Below are positions 52,438-61,225 of a DNA stretch of 64,000 bases, piece by piece (within the stretch, counting starts at the first letter, position 1; each line of letters begins with the position of its first letter). Position numbers and translations under genes: made by a program. Under the pieces are notes generated by a model. The model was not told where the DNA came from. It worked only from the letters and a program-made list of their open reading frames with translations, and searched no databases. The stretch comes from Marinobacter pelagius (lineage in GTDB: Bacteria > Pseudomonadota > Gammaproteobacteria > Pseudomonadales > Oleiphilaceae), in NCBI RefSeq assembly GCF_003315345.1, contig NZ_QNRO01000012.1, positions 1 to 64,000 on the forward strand, in the 5' to 3' direction.

Positions 52438-53061
52438 GTGAGCCAGAACCAGATCCTCCAGTCCCTGATTGCCGAAAACCTCGTTTCTGACCCCAACGGC
52501 GCCCGTGGCCGTTTGCTGAAGGAAGCCGCGCGGTTGTTCCGGGAAAAGGGGTATGAGCGCACCACGGTCCGGGATCTCGCCGCTGCCGTGGGCATCCAGT
52601 CTGGCAGCCTGTTCCACCATTTCCGCACCAAGGAGGAAATCCTCAAGGCAGTGATGGTCGAGACCATCGGGCTGAACACCGCCCTGATGCAGGCGGCCAT
52701 GGAGGCGGCCGATACCCCGAAGGACAAGCTCCGGGCGCTGGTTCGTGCCGAGCTTGAATCCATCAATGGCCAGACTGGTGAAGCCATGGCGGTTCTGGTC
52801 TTCGAGTGGCGAAGCCTGTCCGCGGATTCCCAGGCTGACGTTCTGGAGCTGCGGGATATCTATGAAGCGCTCTGGCTGGATGTGCTCGGTGCCCTGCGAG
52901 ACCAGGGCCGGCTATTGGCGGAGCCTTTCGTGGTTCGGCGTATGCTGACCGGAGCCCTGAGCTGGACTGTTACCTGGTACCGGCCGGAGCGGGGTGGGCT
53001 GACCCTGGATGGGCTGACCGATCAGGTCATGGCCATGCTCGGATTTCCGGCAACGTCCTGA
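52438..53061 (+). CDS. atuR: TetR-family regulator AtuR
   Basis: 207-aa TetR repressor. The HTH is [20 protein letters not shown], near residues 42-61, and the C-terminal ligand domain is helical. It starts with GTG. The divergent position to atuA and a palindrome between them indicate that it represses the atu operon and its own gene until a terpene-derived CoA ester appears; the ligand is inferred. Confidence 0.88.
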   Translation: MSQNQILQSLIAENLVSDPNGARGRLLKEAARLFREKGYERTTVRDLAAAVGIQSGSLFHHFRTKEEILKAVMVETIGLNTALMQAAMEAADTPKDKLRALVRAELESINGQTGEAMAVLVFEWRSLSADSQADVLELRDIYEALWLDVLGALRDQGRLLAEPFVVRRMLTGALSWTVTWYRPERGGLTLDGLTDQVMAMLGFPATS

Positions 53062-53173
53062 AGGGCGCCTGCTGTAAAACAAAGGGCCCTGGAGCTTCCG
53101 GGTACAATTCTATTGAAAGCCATCAAAAAGATACTGGGTGAGATTGATTAGTGATTGCCGGGAATTAAACAGA

Positions 53174-53255
53174 AGCGAACATTTACGTCCCTCAACTAAA
53201 GGCGATCAACGTGTCGCCCACTGCAAGACAACTAGTTTCGTTGGAAGGCGGGGAA
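53174..53255. repeat. ~82-bp direct repeat, left copy (pairs with 60104-60187)
   Basis: Starts AGCGAACATTTACGTCCCTC, has the shared centre AAGGCGATCAACGTGT and the core CTAGTTTCGTTGG. It matches the copy at 60104 at all but about a dozen positions plus one 1-bp gap. It lies between atuR and the Fur-type promoter of the receptor gene. Confidence 0.88.
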
Positions 53256-53295
53256 AGTGCTCATTGGCGGTAGCGATTTCTTTTGGGGTTGTAAT

Positions 53296-53314
53296 GCGAA
53301 TTATTATCAGTATT
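53296..53314. promoter_or_regulatory. Putative Fur box
   Basis: GCGAATTATTATCAGTATT agrees at 14 of 19 positions, by hand count, with the Fur-type 19-mer GATAATGATTATCATTATC. It sits 39 bp before the TonB receptor start in an A+T-rich promoter region. Confidence 0.65.
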
Positions 53315-53352
53315 ATGCGCATACATAATTATACCCACTGCTGGAGATCCCA

Positions 53353-55470
53353 ATGCCAACACCCGGTCAATCATCATCGCCAAATCGACGTCCTCGCCTG
53401 AGCCTTTCCGCTGGTTCAACTTTTCTATCGGTGTCTTTTCTCGCGACGGTTGCCGCGCCTACGATTGTGCAAGCGCAAGAACAAGCGCCTGCTCTGCTCC
53501 CCGGCATTGAGGTTACTGCTGATTGGCTGGGACCGCCGACGGAAGAATCCGAGAGAACCTACACCGGTGCCCGTTCCGTGGTCGAGGAAGAAGAGCTCCA
53601 GGATACCGGCGCGCTCAATCTGGAAGACGCCCTGCGCCCGGTACCCGGTGTTACGGTGCTTGATGAAACGGGAACGGGCATCCTCCCCAATATCGGCGTC
53701 CGTGGTCTGAACCCGCTGCGTAGTGAACGGCTTCAGATATTGGTAGACGGTTACCCAATTGCCATTGGCCCCTACAGCAACGTGGGCGTGTCCCTTTTCC
53801 CCGTTACCCTTCCGAGTCTTGAGGCTGTGGATATTGTCCGGGGTGGCGCCTCGGTTCATTACGGCCCCAACAACGTGGGCGGCGTGGTGAATTTCGTCAC
53901 CAAACCAATTCCGGCGGAAACCTCCCAGACCCTTCGTGAACGGGTGACCATTGCGGAAGAGACAGGCAACGTCTTTACCGACACCTATTACCGTGTCGGC
54001 GGGCGGGCGACCGACAAGCTGGACCTGCAGTTCCAGGCCAACGTCCAGCGCGGCGACGGTTTTCGTGATCACTCCGACACCGAAGTGGACAACCTCATCC
54101 TGGATGCCCGCTATTACCTGAATGACCGGAACGAACTGGCTTCTCAGCTGCAATACTACCGTGTCGATGCTGAGCTTCCCGGCGCCCTGACGCCAGAAGC
54201 CTATGAGCAGGATCGCACCCAGAGCCAGCGCCCGTACGATGGCTACGAGGCAGACATGAGCCGCGCAACCTTCACCTGGACGTACACCCCAGTCGACAAC
54301 GTGGAATTCCAGTGGCGCAATTTCGTGCACGACGCTGACCGCACGTTCTTCTTCGGCCAGAACCTCAGCGGCAATGGCCATTGGGCAGACCCCGGGCTGG
54401 ACTCCACCCACGTTGCGGATTCGCCCCGGCTGTTCACCGTGTTAGGCACGGAGCCCCGGCTCGCCATCCGCCAAGGTCGCCACGACATTACTCTGGGCGC
54501 CCGATTTGTCAGTGAGGATGTGGAGTTCGACGTCAACCGCCTGGAGCTTTCCTCCGGTAACCGTTCGGTGGCGCGTGACTGGCACCTCGATACCCGGGCC
54601 GCAGCCTTCTACGTCAGTGATACCGTGTCCTTCCTGGATGACCGGCTGACGGTCACGCCGGGCCTGCGTTACGAAGACGTCGATATGGATTTCCGCGACA
54701 ACCTCAGTGGCAACACCGAGGAAAACAACGCGGAGGAGCTGCTGCCGGGCCTGACCGTGGGCTACCAGGCGTCTGATGATCTGTTTGTCTTTGCCAACAG
54801 CCAGCGTTCCCTGGTGCCGGTCCAAATTGCCCAGACCACCCGTGAAGGTGCCGTGGCCAACGAAACCGCCTGGAACCATGAGCTGGGCGCGCGCCTGCAG
54901 GTCACACCGGACCTGTTCTCTTCCGCCACACTGTTCCGCATCGACTACGAGGATCAGATTCAGTTCAACCGTTCGACCAGTCGTTTCGAGAACCTGGGCG
55001 AAACCCGTCACCAGGGCATCGAACTGGCAAACCGCTGGAGCCTCAATAGCCAGTGGGAACTGGGCCTGGGTTACACCTTCCTGGATACCGAACAGCTGTC
55101 CGGCGATAACGAAGGCAACGAGCTGCCCAACGCGCCCACCCATAAGGTCAGTGCCGATGCGGTCTACACCTACCAGGCGTGGGATGCCAGCCTGAACTGG
55201 GTGTACGTGAGCGAAAGCTACAGCGATGCCGACAACACCGAAGAAGAAACCAGTAATGGCAGTGCCGGCGAGTTGCCGGATTACCACCTGGTTACTGCGC
55301 GGGTCGGTCGCGATTTCGCGGTGGGCGGTGATCGTGTACTGAACCTTGGCCTGGCCGTCAACAATCTGCTGGATGAGGATTACTACTTCCGGGGCGTGGA
55401 CGTCAGCCCGGTTGGTCGTGTGCCCCAGCCCGGCCGCAGCTTTATCCTGGAGGCGCAGCTCGATTTCTGA
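53353..55470 (+). CDS. TonB-dependent outer-membrane receptor, iron type (FecA-like)
   Basis: 705-aa receptor. A signal peptide ends near APTIVQA. The plug domain spans about residues 65-190, with DALRPVPGVTVLDETG and IGVRGLNPLRSERLQILVDG; the rest is the 22-strand barrel ending in the C-terminal Phe (ILEAQLDF). There is no N-terminal signalling extension and no sigma/anti-sigma pair, so control is probably by Fur alone. Ferric citrate or another siderophore is likely; the ligand is not proven. Confidence 0.9.
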   Translation: MPTPGQSSSPNRRPRLSLSAGSTFLSVSFLATVAAPTIVQAQEQAPALLPGIEVTADWLGPPTEESERTYTGARSVVEEEELQDTGALNLEDALRPVPGVTVLDETGTGILPNIGVRGLNPLRSERLQILVDGYPIAIGPYSNVGVSLFPVTLPSLEAVDIVRGGASVHYGPNNVGGVVNFVTKPIPAETSQTLRERVTIAEETGNVFTDTYYRVGGRATDKLDLQFQANVQRGDGFRDHSDTEVDNLILDARYYLNDRNELASQLQYYRVDAELPGALTPEAYEQDRTQSQRPYDGYEADMSRATFTWTYTPVDNVEFQWRNFVHDADRTFFFGQNLSGNGHWADPGLDSTHVADSPRLFTVLGTEPRLAIRQGRHDITLGARFVSEDVEFDVNRLELSSGNRSVARDWHLDTRAAAFYVSDTVSFLDDRLTVTPGLRYEDVDMDFRDNLSGNTEENNAEELLPGLTVGYQASDDLFVFANSQRSLVPVQIAQTTREGAVANETAWNHELGARLQVTPDLFSSATLFRIDYEDQIQFNRSTSRFENLGETRHQGIELANRWSLNSQWELGLGYTFLDTEQLSGDNEGNELPNAPTHKVSADAVYTYQAWDASLNWVYVSESYSDADNTEEETSNGSAGELPDYHLVTARVGRDFAVGGDRVLNLGLAVNNLLDEDYYFRGVDVSPVGRVPQPGRSFILEAQLDF

Positions 55471-56390
55471 TGGCCTTTTTACAGAATCGGTTTGCAAAGA
55501 TCCTGCTGATTGTCCTGCTTTCCCCTGTCTCAGGGTGGGCGGACAACCAGGGTATCCGGCTGACGGATGACCGTGGGGAAACCCTGCGGTTGTCCGCTGC
55601 TGCGACCCGGCCAGCGGCGATTTCGACCTTCGGGGCCGATGTCGCACTGGCTCTGGGTACACCGCCGGTCGCGGTCACCGACTACGGACTTCAAGGTGTT
55701 CCCGACTACCTGGCATCACGGTTAGACGGGGTTACGGGGCTCGGCCCGCGACATCAACCCAACCTGGAAGTACTGTCGTCGGTGCGGCCTGATCTTGTCA
55801 TCGCCATTCGCCGCTACACCGAGAAAGACGGTGACCAGATCGAAGCCATTGCCCCGATGCTGGCCCTGGACCTGATCACCATTCAGGACAGCCTGAGAGC
55901 GGTGGATTTGGCGGGACATGCGCTGGGCAAACCCGGGAAAGCCGCAGAACTCAACGCTCGTTTTCTCGACCGTGTCTCATCACTTGCGGAGCGCAACAAG
56001 CACAACTCAACGAAGACCGTGGCGCTGCTGACCAGCGGCAGTGAAACCCCATTCATCTATTACGACCATTTCCTGCCGACGTCGCTGCTGGAACGCCTGG
56101 GCTTCGACAATGTTGGTGGCGAGCCTCCAAATCCCGACAGCGGCATCCCGCTGGGCTACCGGATCAGTCTTGAAGCCCTGCTGGAACTTAACCCGGATAC
56201 CATTCTGCTGTTGCCCACCAGCCGTCAGCGCGCATTCACGATGAATCCGATATGGCCCTATCTCAAGGCGGTTCGCACCGATCAGGTCTACGAGGTGCCG
56301 CAGTATTGGAAAGAGGGCGCCGGCCCGATTGCACGGGCACGAATCCTGGACGACATTCAGCGTCTGTTGCTGACGCCGGAACCGGAATAA
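55470..56390 (+). CDS. Periplasmic iron-siderophore binding protein (FecB-like)
   Basis: 306-aa protein with a cleavable signal peptide (cut near SGWA). It has the type III binding-protein layout, two lobes joined by a long helix: ISTFGADVALALGTPPVAVT, then EVLSSVRPDLVI and LEALLELNPDTILLLP. The ATG overlaps the receptor stop (TGATG), so it is co-translated with it. It delivers the ligand to the permease encoded next. Confidence 0.9.
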   Translation: MAFLQNRFAKILLIVLLSPVSGWADNQGIRLTDDRGETLRLSAAATRPAAISTFGADVALALGTPPVAVTDYGLQGVPDYLASRLDGVTGLGPRHQPNLEVLSSVRPDLVIAIRRYTEKDGDQIEAIAPMLALDLITIQDSLRAVDLAGHALGKPGKAAELNARFLDRVSSLAERNKHNSTKTVALLTSGSETPFIYYDHFLPTSLLERLGFDNVGGEPPNPDSGIPLGYRISLEALLELNPDTILLLPTSRQRAFTMNPIWPYLKAVRTDQVYEVPQYWKEGAGPIARARILDDIQRLLLTPEPE

Positions 56391-56392
56391 CC

Positions 56393-57394
56393 ATGGCTAA
56401 TGATGCCACTCTGCGCCCGGCAGCCCTTTACGGCGCAACGGTCTCCTTCCTGGCGTTGCTGTTCGTCGTGGGCCTCATGATGGGCTCGCGCTGGATCTCG
56501 CCGAGCCAGATACTGGCCGCACTGGATGGCAGCAGCGATTTGCTGACACGCATCACCCTGCTGGAACTGCGCCTTCCGCGTAATTTACTTGGCCTTCTCG
56601 GTGGGGCAGCCCTGGGTGTTGCCGGTGCCATCATGCAGGGTGTCACCCGGAATTCCCTGTCGTCACCCGGTCTGACCGGTGTGATCGCATCCGCCGCCCT
56701 GGCGGTGGTGTCGCTGCGAACCCTGGGTTCGCCAGGCGCCATGTGGCTGCCCTTGATGGCCCTTGGCGGAGGGCTGCTGGGTGGCGCGCTGACCTTTGCC
56801 ATTGCCGGTCGCCGGAAGCTCCAACCCGAGCGCGTGGTGCTTGCCGGCATAGCGGTCACCTCGCTCGCCACCGCGCTGACCACGGGGCTTCTGCTGGTGT
56901 CGGGGGCGGAGGCGGCCGAGCTCTACTACTGGCTGGCCGGCAGCCTGATGGGCCGGGGCTGGTTGCAGTTACAGATGGTGCTGCCCTGGCTGCTGCTGCC
57001 GCTTTTCGCCCTGCTGGTGACGCAACGCCCGTTCCGGTTGCTGCAACTGGACGATGATCTGGCCCAGGCCATGGGGCTGGCCGTCGGTCTGTGGCGCCTG
57101 GTTTTTCTGCTGCTGGCGCTGTTGCTGGCAGCGGCTCTGGTCGCCTTCACCGGCCCGATCGTCTTTATCGGCTTGGTGGCACCGCACATTGCCAGGCGGA
57201 TGATCGGCAATCAGATCCAGCACTGGCTGCCCCTGAGCGCTCTGCTTGGCGGGCTGTTATTGCTGGCCGCCGATATCCTGGCCCGACAGCTGGCCTTCCC
57301 CCAGGAGTTACCCGTCGGCATGCTGACCGCCCTGATCGGGGCCCCCTGGCTGATTTACCTACTCAATTCGCGAACCTCACCCCGGAGCGCTTAA
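56393..57394 (+). CDS. FecCD-type permease, first subunit
   Basis: 333-aa inner-membrane permease with about ten helices. The family blocks LRLPRNLLGLLGGAALGVAG and GPIVFIGLVAPHIARRMIG are clear. ATG at 56393 lies 2 bp after the binding-protein gene; a much longer frame upstream is a shadow of that gene. It forms a heterodimer with the next gene product. Confidence 0.93.
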   Translation: MANDATLRPAALYGATVSFLALLFVVGLMMGSRWISPSQILAALDGSSDLLTRITLLELRLPRNLLGLLGGAALGVAGAIMQGVTRNSLSSPGLTGVIASAALAVVSLRTLGSPGAMWLPLMALGGGLLGGALTFAIAGRRKLQPERVVLAGIAVTSLATALTTGLLLVSGAEAAELYYWLAGSLMGRGWLQLQMVLPWLLLPLFALLVTQRPFRLLQLDDDLAQAMGLAVGLWRLVFLLLALLLAAALVAFTGPIVFIGLVAPHIARRMIGNQIQHWLPLSALLGGLLLLAADILARQLAFPQELPVGMLTALIGAPWLIYLLNSRTSPRSA

Positions 57395-57395
57395 A

Positions 57396-58472
57396 GTGAC
57401 TCATCCGGCTACGACAACGCCACGGGCAGACCAACGCAGTCTTCGAAAATTCTGCACCAGCCCCATTGCCCGACTGATTCTGGCCGGCGGGCTCAGTCTG
57501 GCCATTGTCCTGGTTGCGGGCGTCCAGTTGGGAGCAATCGACCTGAGCTGGGCCCAGGTGTGGGCCGGGCTGACCGGCGACAGTTCGGAACACGTTCAGC
57601 GAGTGGTCTTTGAATTACGTTTGCCCCGCACCCTGACCGGTGTCCTGATTGGCATTCACTTTGCGCTGTCGGGCTGGCTGTTACAGCTGCTGAGCCGAAA
57701 CCCCCTGGCAGAAGCCGGCATTCTCGGCATCTCCGCCGGTGCCAGCCTGGTGGCGGTCGTCGCCTTTATTATCGGAGACTGGCTGGTGTCCAGTGCCAAC
57801 CCCTATAACAATACGTCGTTTGCCTTGCAGTATCTGCCGCTGTTTGCCATGGCGGGCGGGCTGGTAACCGCACTGGCGGTGTACTTCCTTGGCATGCGAC
57901 ACGGCCACCTGTCGCCCGTCAAAATGACCCTGACCGGCGCTGTGATTGCCGGTATGTTGCACGCACTGACCACAGGCGCGCTGGCCTTCTGGGGCCACGC
58001 CCATACTGAACTGGTCGCCCAGTGGCTGGCCGGCTCTTTGTACGGCGCCGAATGGCAACATCTGCATACGCTGTTGCCCTGGACGCTCATCGGATTAGCC
58101 GGTGTCGCGCTGCTTGTGCGACCTATGGAAGTCATGCAGCTGGACGATGAGCACGTTCGCACTCTGGGACTAGTCCTGAACCGCTGGCGTGCCTTTGCCC
58201 TGCTGATTGCCACGCTAATGGCGGCCAGTGCCGTCGGGGTGGTGGGGCCGGTGGGCTTTATTGGCCTGCTGATCCCCCACATCAGTCGGAGGCTGGCCGG
58301 GGCTAATCTCTCGGTCCAGTTGGTGTTGTGTGTACTGTTGGGGGCGGTGCTGGCCGTACTGGCGGATTTACTCGGCCGAACGATGTTTTCCCCCTACGAA
58401 GTGCCCGTGGGCGTGGTTTCCGCTGTCCTCGGCGTCCCGTTTTTCCTGTATCTGTTATCGCGTCAACCCTGA
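57396..58472 (+). CDS. FecCD-type permease, second subunit
   Basis: 358-aa permease with the same fold: LRLPRTLTGVLIGIHFALSG, NPLAEAGILGISAGASL and GPVGFIGLLIPHISRRLAG. It starts with GTG, with GGAG 8 bases upstream inside the end of the first permease gene. Confidence 0.92.
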   Translation: MTHPATTTPRADQRSLRKFCTSPIARLILAGGLSLAIVLVAGVQLGAIDLSWAQVWAGLTGDSSEHVQRVVFELRLPRTLTGVLIGIHFALSGWLLQLLSRNPLAEAGILGISAGASLVAVVAFIIGDWLVSSANPYNNTSFALQYLPLFAMAGGLVTALAVYFLGMRHGHLSPVKMTLTGAVIAGMLHALTTGALAFWGHAHTELVAQWLAGSLYGAEWQHLHTLLPWTLIGLAGVALLVRPMEVMQLDDEHVRTLGLVLNRWRAFALLIATLMAASAVGVVGPVGFIGLLIPHISRRLAGANLSVQLVLCVLLGAVLAVLADLLGRTMFSPYEVPVGVVSAVLGVPFFLYLLSRQP

Positions 58473-58486
58473 GGCCGGGACTCTCC

Positions 58487-59305
58487 ATGTTACGAACCGA
58501 GCATCTTTCACTGGCATACGGCGACAAACCGGTTGTCGACAACGTCTCGCTGGCCATTCCCGAGGGTGGAATCACCTGCCTGCTGGGACCCAATGGGTCC
58601 GGAAAGAGCACCCTGCTGAAAAGTTTCGCCGGCTTGCTGCCACCCCGGTCGGGCCAGGTGTTCCTGGACAACCGGGCGGTTGCGCAATGGGACCGGCGCC
58701 GGCTGGCGCTCAGGCTTGCCATGCTGCCTCAGAAACCGATTGTGCCCGATGGTATCCGGGTTCGGGACTTGATTGCTCTGGGTCGCTTTCCCCACCGGAA
58801 ATGGTGGCAAATGAACCTCACCATCGACGACAACGCCACCATCGACGCCATGGCAATGACCGGGGTATCAGACCTTGCAGAACGACCGGTGGAGGCGCTC
58901 TCCGGGGGTCAGCAACAGCGGGTCTGGATCGCCATGGCACTGGCCCAGGAGACCGATATCCTGTTGCTGGACGAGCCGACCACCTTTCTGGACTGGGGCT
59001 ACCAGTTGGAAGTGCTGGAGTTATTATCCACCCTGAATCGCGAGCACGGGTTGACCGTGGTGATGTCACTCCACGATCTCAACCAGGCGGCGCAGTTTGC
59101 GGACCGTATTGCGGTGCTGGCCAACGGCCAACTCGACACCATCGGCAGCCCTGCGGAAGTTATTACTGAATCCCTCGTCAACCGGGTATTTCGGGTGCAT
59201 ACAAGCATCACTGCGGGACGGGAAGGTCGTCCATTTTGCACCGGATTCGCAGAATCGGCACAAAGCCGACCTAGGCAACGTCCTCACTGTACCACTACCT
59301 CTTAA
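58487..59305 (+). CDS. Iron-siderophore ABC transporter ATP-binding protein (FecE-like)
   Basis: 272-aa ATPase. Walker A is GPNGSGKST at about residues 34-42, the signature is LSGGQQQRVW, Walker B is ILLLDEPTT, and the H-loop is MSLHDLNQAA. The last ~15 residues (QSRPRQRPHCTTTS) are unlike usual family ends and may come from sequence joined to the recombinase segment. It is the last gene of the five-gene uptake operon. Confidence 0.93.
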   Translation: MLRTEHLSLAYGDKPVVDNVSLAIPEGGITCLLGPNGSGKSTLLKSFAGLLPPRSGQVFLDNRAVAQWDRRRLALRLAMLPQKPIVPDGIRVRDLIALGRFPHRKWWQMNLTIDDNATIDAMAMTGVSDLAERPVEALSGGQQQRVWIAMALAQETDILLLDEPTTFLDWGYQLEVLELLSTLNREHGLTVVMSLHDLNQAAQFADRIAVLANGQLDTIGSPAEVITESLVNRVFRVHTSITAGREGRPFCTGFAESAQSRPRQRPHCTTTS

Positions 59306-59390
59306 ATGAGGACTCGTAGCCACTACCCTCAGAGTTCTATCCCGTTACTGCGGATCTTTCTAAAAAGAGGCGGAATTTCTCCCGGGGGAA

Positions 59391-59999
59391 GTGTTGGTCT
59401 ATCCGCCTGAACGTTCGTTTTGCGATCCAGTTGGCCAGAAGTTACCGCTCAAACTCGAACAAATATGGGCTATCCGCATTCGGTTGGAGATCGCAAAGAA
59501 TATCCGCGAACTGGCGATGTTCAACATGGCAATTGACTGCAAACTCCGATCCTGCGATATGGTAAAGCTCTTGGTTCGAGATATTTCCAGAAACGGAGAG
59601 GTTCTGGATCGGGCGCAAGTCATTCAGCAGAAAACCAGTCAACCTGTTCAGTTTGAGATAACGAAAAAGACGCGGGAATCGGTCGAAGCGTGGATCGAAT
59701 TGCGCGGACTCTCAGGTATGGATTATTTGTGGCCGAGTCGGATGAGAAAGTTTGAACATATCACTACTCATCATTACGCCCGTCTCGTCAAAAAGTGGAT
59801 TACCAGCATTGGACTTGATCCTTCAGTCTACGCAACCCATTCAATGAGACGCAGCAAAGCGACATTGATCTACAAGAAGACCAAGAATCTTCGAGCCGTC
59901 CAGTTGCTTTTGGGACACACAAATATGTCGAGCACCGTGCGGTACCTTGGTGTCGAGGTCGAGGATGCTCTGGAGATAGCTGAGAGTATTGAGATCTAG
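59391..59999 (+). CDS. Catalytic-domain-only tyrosine recombinase
   Basis: About 202 aa, comprising only the catalytic domain of tyrosine recombinases. Expected catalytic residues are visible: Arg in CKLRSCDMVKL, His-x-x-Arg in THSMRRSKATL, His in LLLGHTNMSS and Tyr in TVRYLGVE. The usual N-terminal SAM-like core-binding domain is missing, as in a recurring class of short solo recombinases. The exact start is unsure (GTG at 59391; the conserved part begins near QKLPLKLEQIWAIR). The gene is more A+T-rich than its neighbours. Its stop codon lies inside a copy of ATCTAGTTGCGT. Confidence 0.85.
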   Translation: MLVYPPERSFCDPVGQKLPLKLEQIWAIRIRLEIAKNIRELAMFNMAIDCKLRSCDMVKLLVRDISRNGEVLDRAQVIQQKTSQPVQFEITKKTRESVEAWIELRGLSGMDYLWPSRMRKFEHITTHHYARLVKKWITSIGLDPSVYATHSMRRSKATLIYKKTKNLRAVQLLLGHTNMSSTVRYLGVEVEDALEIAESIEI

Positions 60000-60005
60000 T
60001 TGCGT
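59994..60005. repeat. 12-bp core at the recombinase stop codon
   Basis: ATCTAGTTGCGT, also found at 60161-60172 inside the 82-bp repeat (167 bp further on) and as CTAGTTTCGT at 53232-53241. It may mark recombination cores; this is inference. Confidence 0.6.
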
Positions 60006-60103
60006 AACTTGTGTCCTTGGTACCTGTGGATGCCGCAGACGCTGCCAGCTCCAGTCGATGAGCACCCTCGGGTTTGGATTAGGCTCCTCCAGTCCTAAAC
60101 ATG

Positions 60104-60187
60104 AGCGAACATTAACGCCCCTCAACTTGAAGGCGATCAACGTGTTGTCCATTGCAAGACATCTAGTTGCGTTGGGAGGTAGAGGAA
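60104..60187. repeat. ~82-bp direct repeat, right copy (pairs with 53174-53255)
   Basis: Starts AGCGAACATTAACGCCCCTC, shared centre AAGGCGATCAACGTGT, core ATCTAGTTGCGTTGGG. Ends can pair imperfectly (AACGC...GCGTT). With the left copy it brackets the iron-uptake operon and recombinase, 6.9 kb. The rest of 60000-60341 contains no gene. Confidence 0.88.
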
Positions 60188-60341
60188 ATAGTTCCAGTTT
60201 GTTCCGGGCCTGACGGCACTTCCCCGTACAGCCTTGTTGCTGACCCTGACACAGTATTATTCCATTCGCCAAAGATGTTTGTAATATAGCAAATCTAGTT
60301 TCAGCATCCTGTCTAGACATTGGACAAAGGGAATATTACCA

Positions 60342-61169
60342 ATGCTTCGTTGTACCGCCATGAAGGCAACCTGCCTTGTTTTATTGGTCAGTTTGTCATC
60401 GGTTTTGTCGGCCTCCACCACCACTGTTCAGTTAACCACCGGCCACTGGCCCCCCTATTTTGATGAAGATTCTTCCAATGGTGGCTTTGTTGCGGAGTTA
60501 ATTGATGCAGCCTTCGCTACTCAAGAGATGGAAGTCGAATTCACATTCCTGCCCTGGTCCCGGGCTCTTTTCATGGTCAATGCGAAGCGTTTTGATGGCA
60601 CCGCAATTTGGTCCTGCACCGAGGACCGCTCTGAGCATTACTACTATTCGAACGCTATCGTTCCCTATAGGTATGTGTTCTATCACAGAAAAGACCAGAC
60701 ATTTGACTGGAACTCAGTGGCTGATCTTTCAGGAAAGATCATTGGAATCACCCAGGATTACAGTTACAGCGAAAACATCACCCCTCTTTTGGCTGAGGGG
60801 ATCGTGCAAACGGACGTAACTACCTCCGACCAGGCCAATTTCAAAAAATTGCTGGCCGGTCGGATTGATCTGTTTCCAATGGATCCGGTAACCGGCCAGG
60901 CCCTGATCAAGGAGTGGTTCGCTCCTGAACAGGCAAGCCAGCTCACTTTTCACCCTAAGTCAATACGGCGTGGTTTTTATCACGTGTTATTCAGCAAACA
61001 GGCATCGGACGGCCGAATTCTTCGAGATCAACTCAATGCCGGCTTGCAGGAATTGCGACAAACCGGCCAGTTTGAGTCAATCATTGATCGGGGCCTTGAG
61101 CGATCAGGTTTACCAGTGGATCGGTTGTATCCGGAGCTTGATCAATGGCCCGTGCGCGATTGTGACTGA
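60342..61169 (+). CDS. Periplasmic solute-binding protein, family 3 type
   Basis: 275-aa protein with a signal peptide (cut near VLSAS). The bacterial extracellular solute-binding family 3 fold is indicated by TTGHWPPYFDEDSSNGGFVA near the start and DLSGKIIGITQDYSYSENI. Such stand-alone proteins often bind amino acids or act with sensors; no ABC permease is nearby. An internal Met at 60360 is an alternative start. AAAGGGA precedes the ATG. The GGDEF-EAL gene lies next to it in the opposite direction. Confidence 0.85.
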   Translation: MLRCTAMKATCLVLLVSLSSVLSASTTTVQLTTGHWPPYFDEDSSNGGFVAELIDAAFATQEMEVEFTFLPWSRALFMVNAKRFDGTAIWSCTEDRSEHYYYSNAIVPYRYVFYHRKDQTFDWNSVADLSGKIIGITQDYSYSENITPLLAEGIVQTDVTTSDQANFKKLLAGRIDLFPMDPVTGQALIKEWFAPEQASQLTFHPKSIRRGFYHVLFSKQASDGRILRDQLNAGLQELRQTGQFESIIDRGLERSGLPVDRLYPELDQWPVRDCD

Positions 61170-61225
61170 CCGGAGCAGAATAAAGCTTAACCCTAGTATC
61201 TAAACCTGACCGCTGCCGTGCGGCC

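Noticed and set aside
53174..60187. Integron attC sites
   Set aside because: The 82-bp repeats can fold partly (AACGC/GCGTT), but the ends do not match the RYYYAAC and GTTRRRY consensus, and the recombinase lacks IntI features that I could see.
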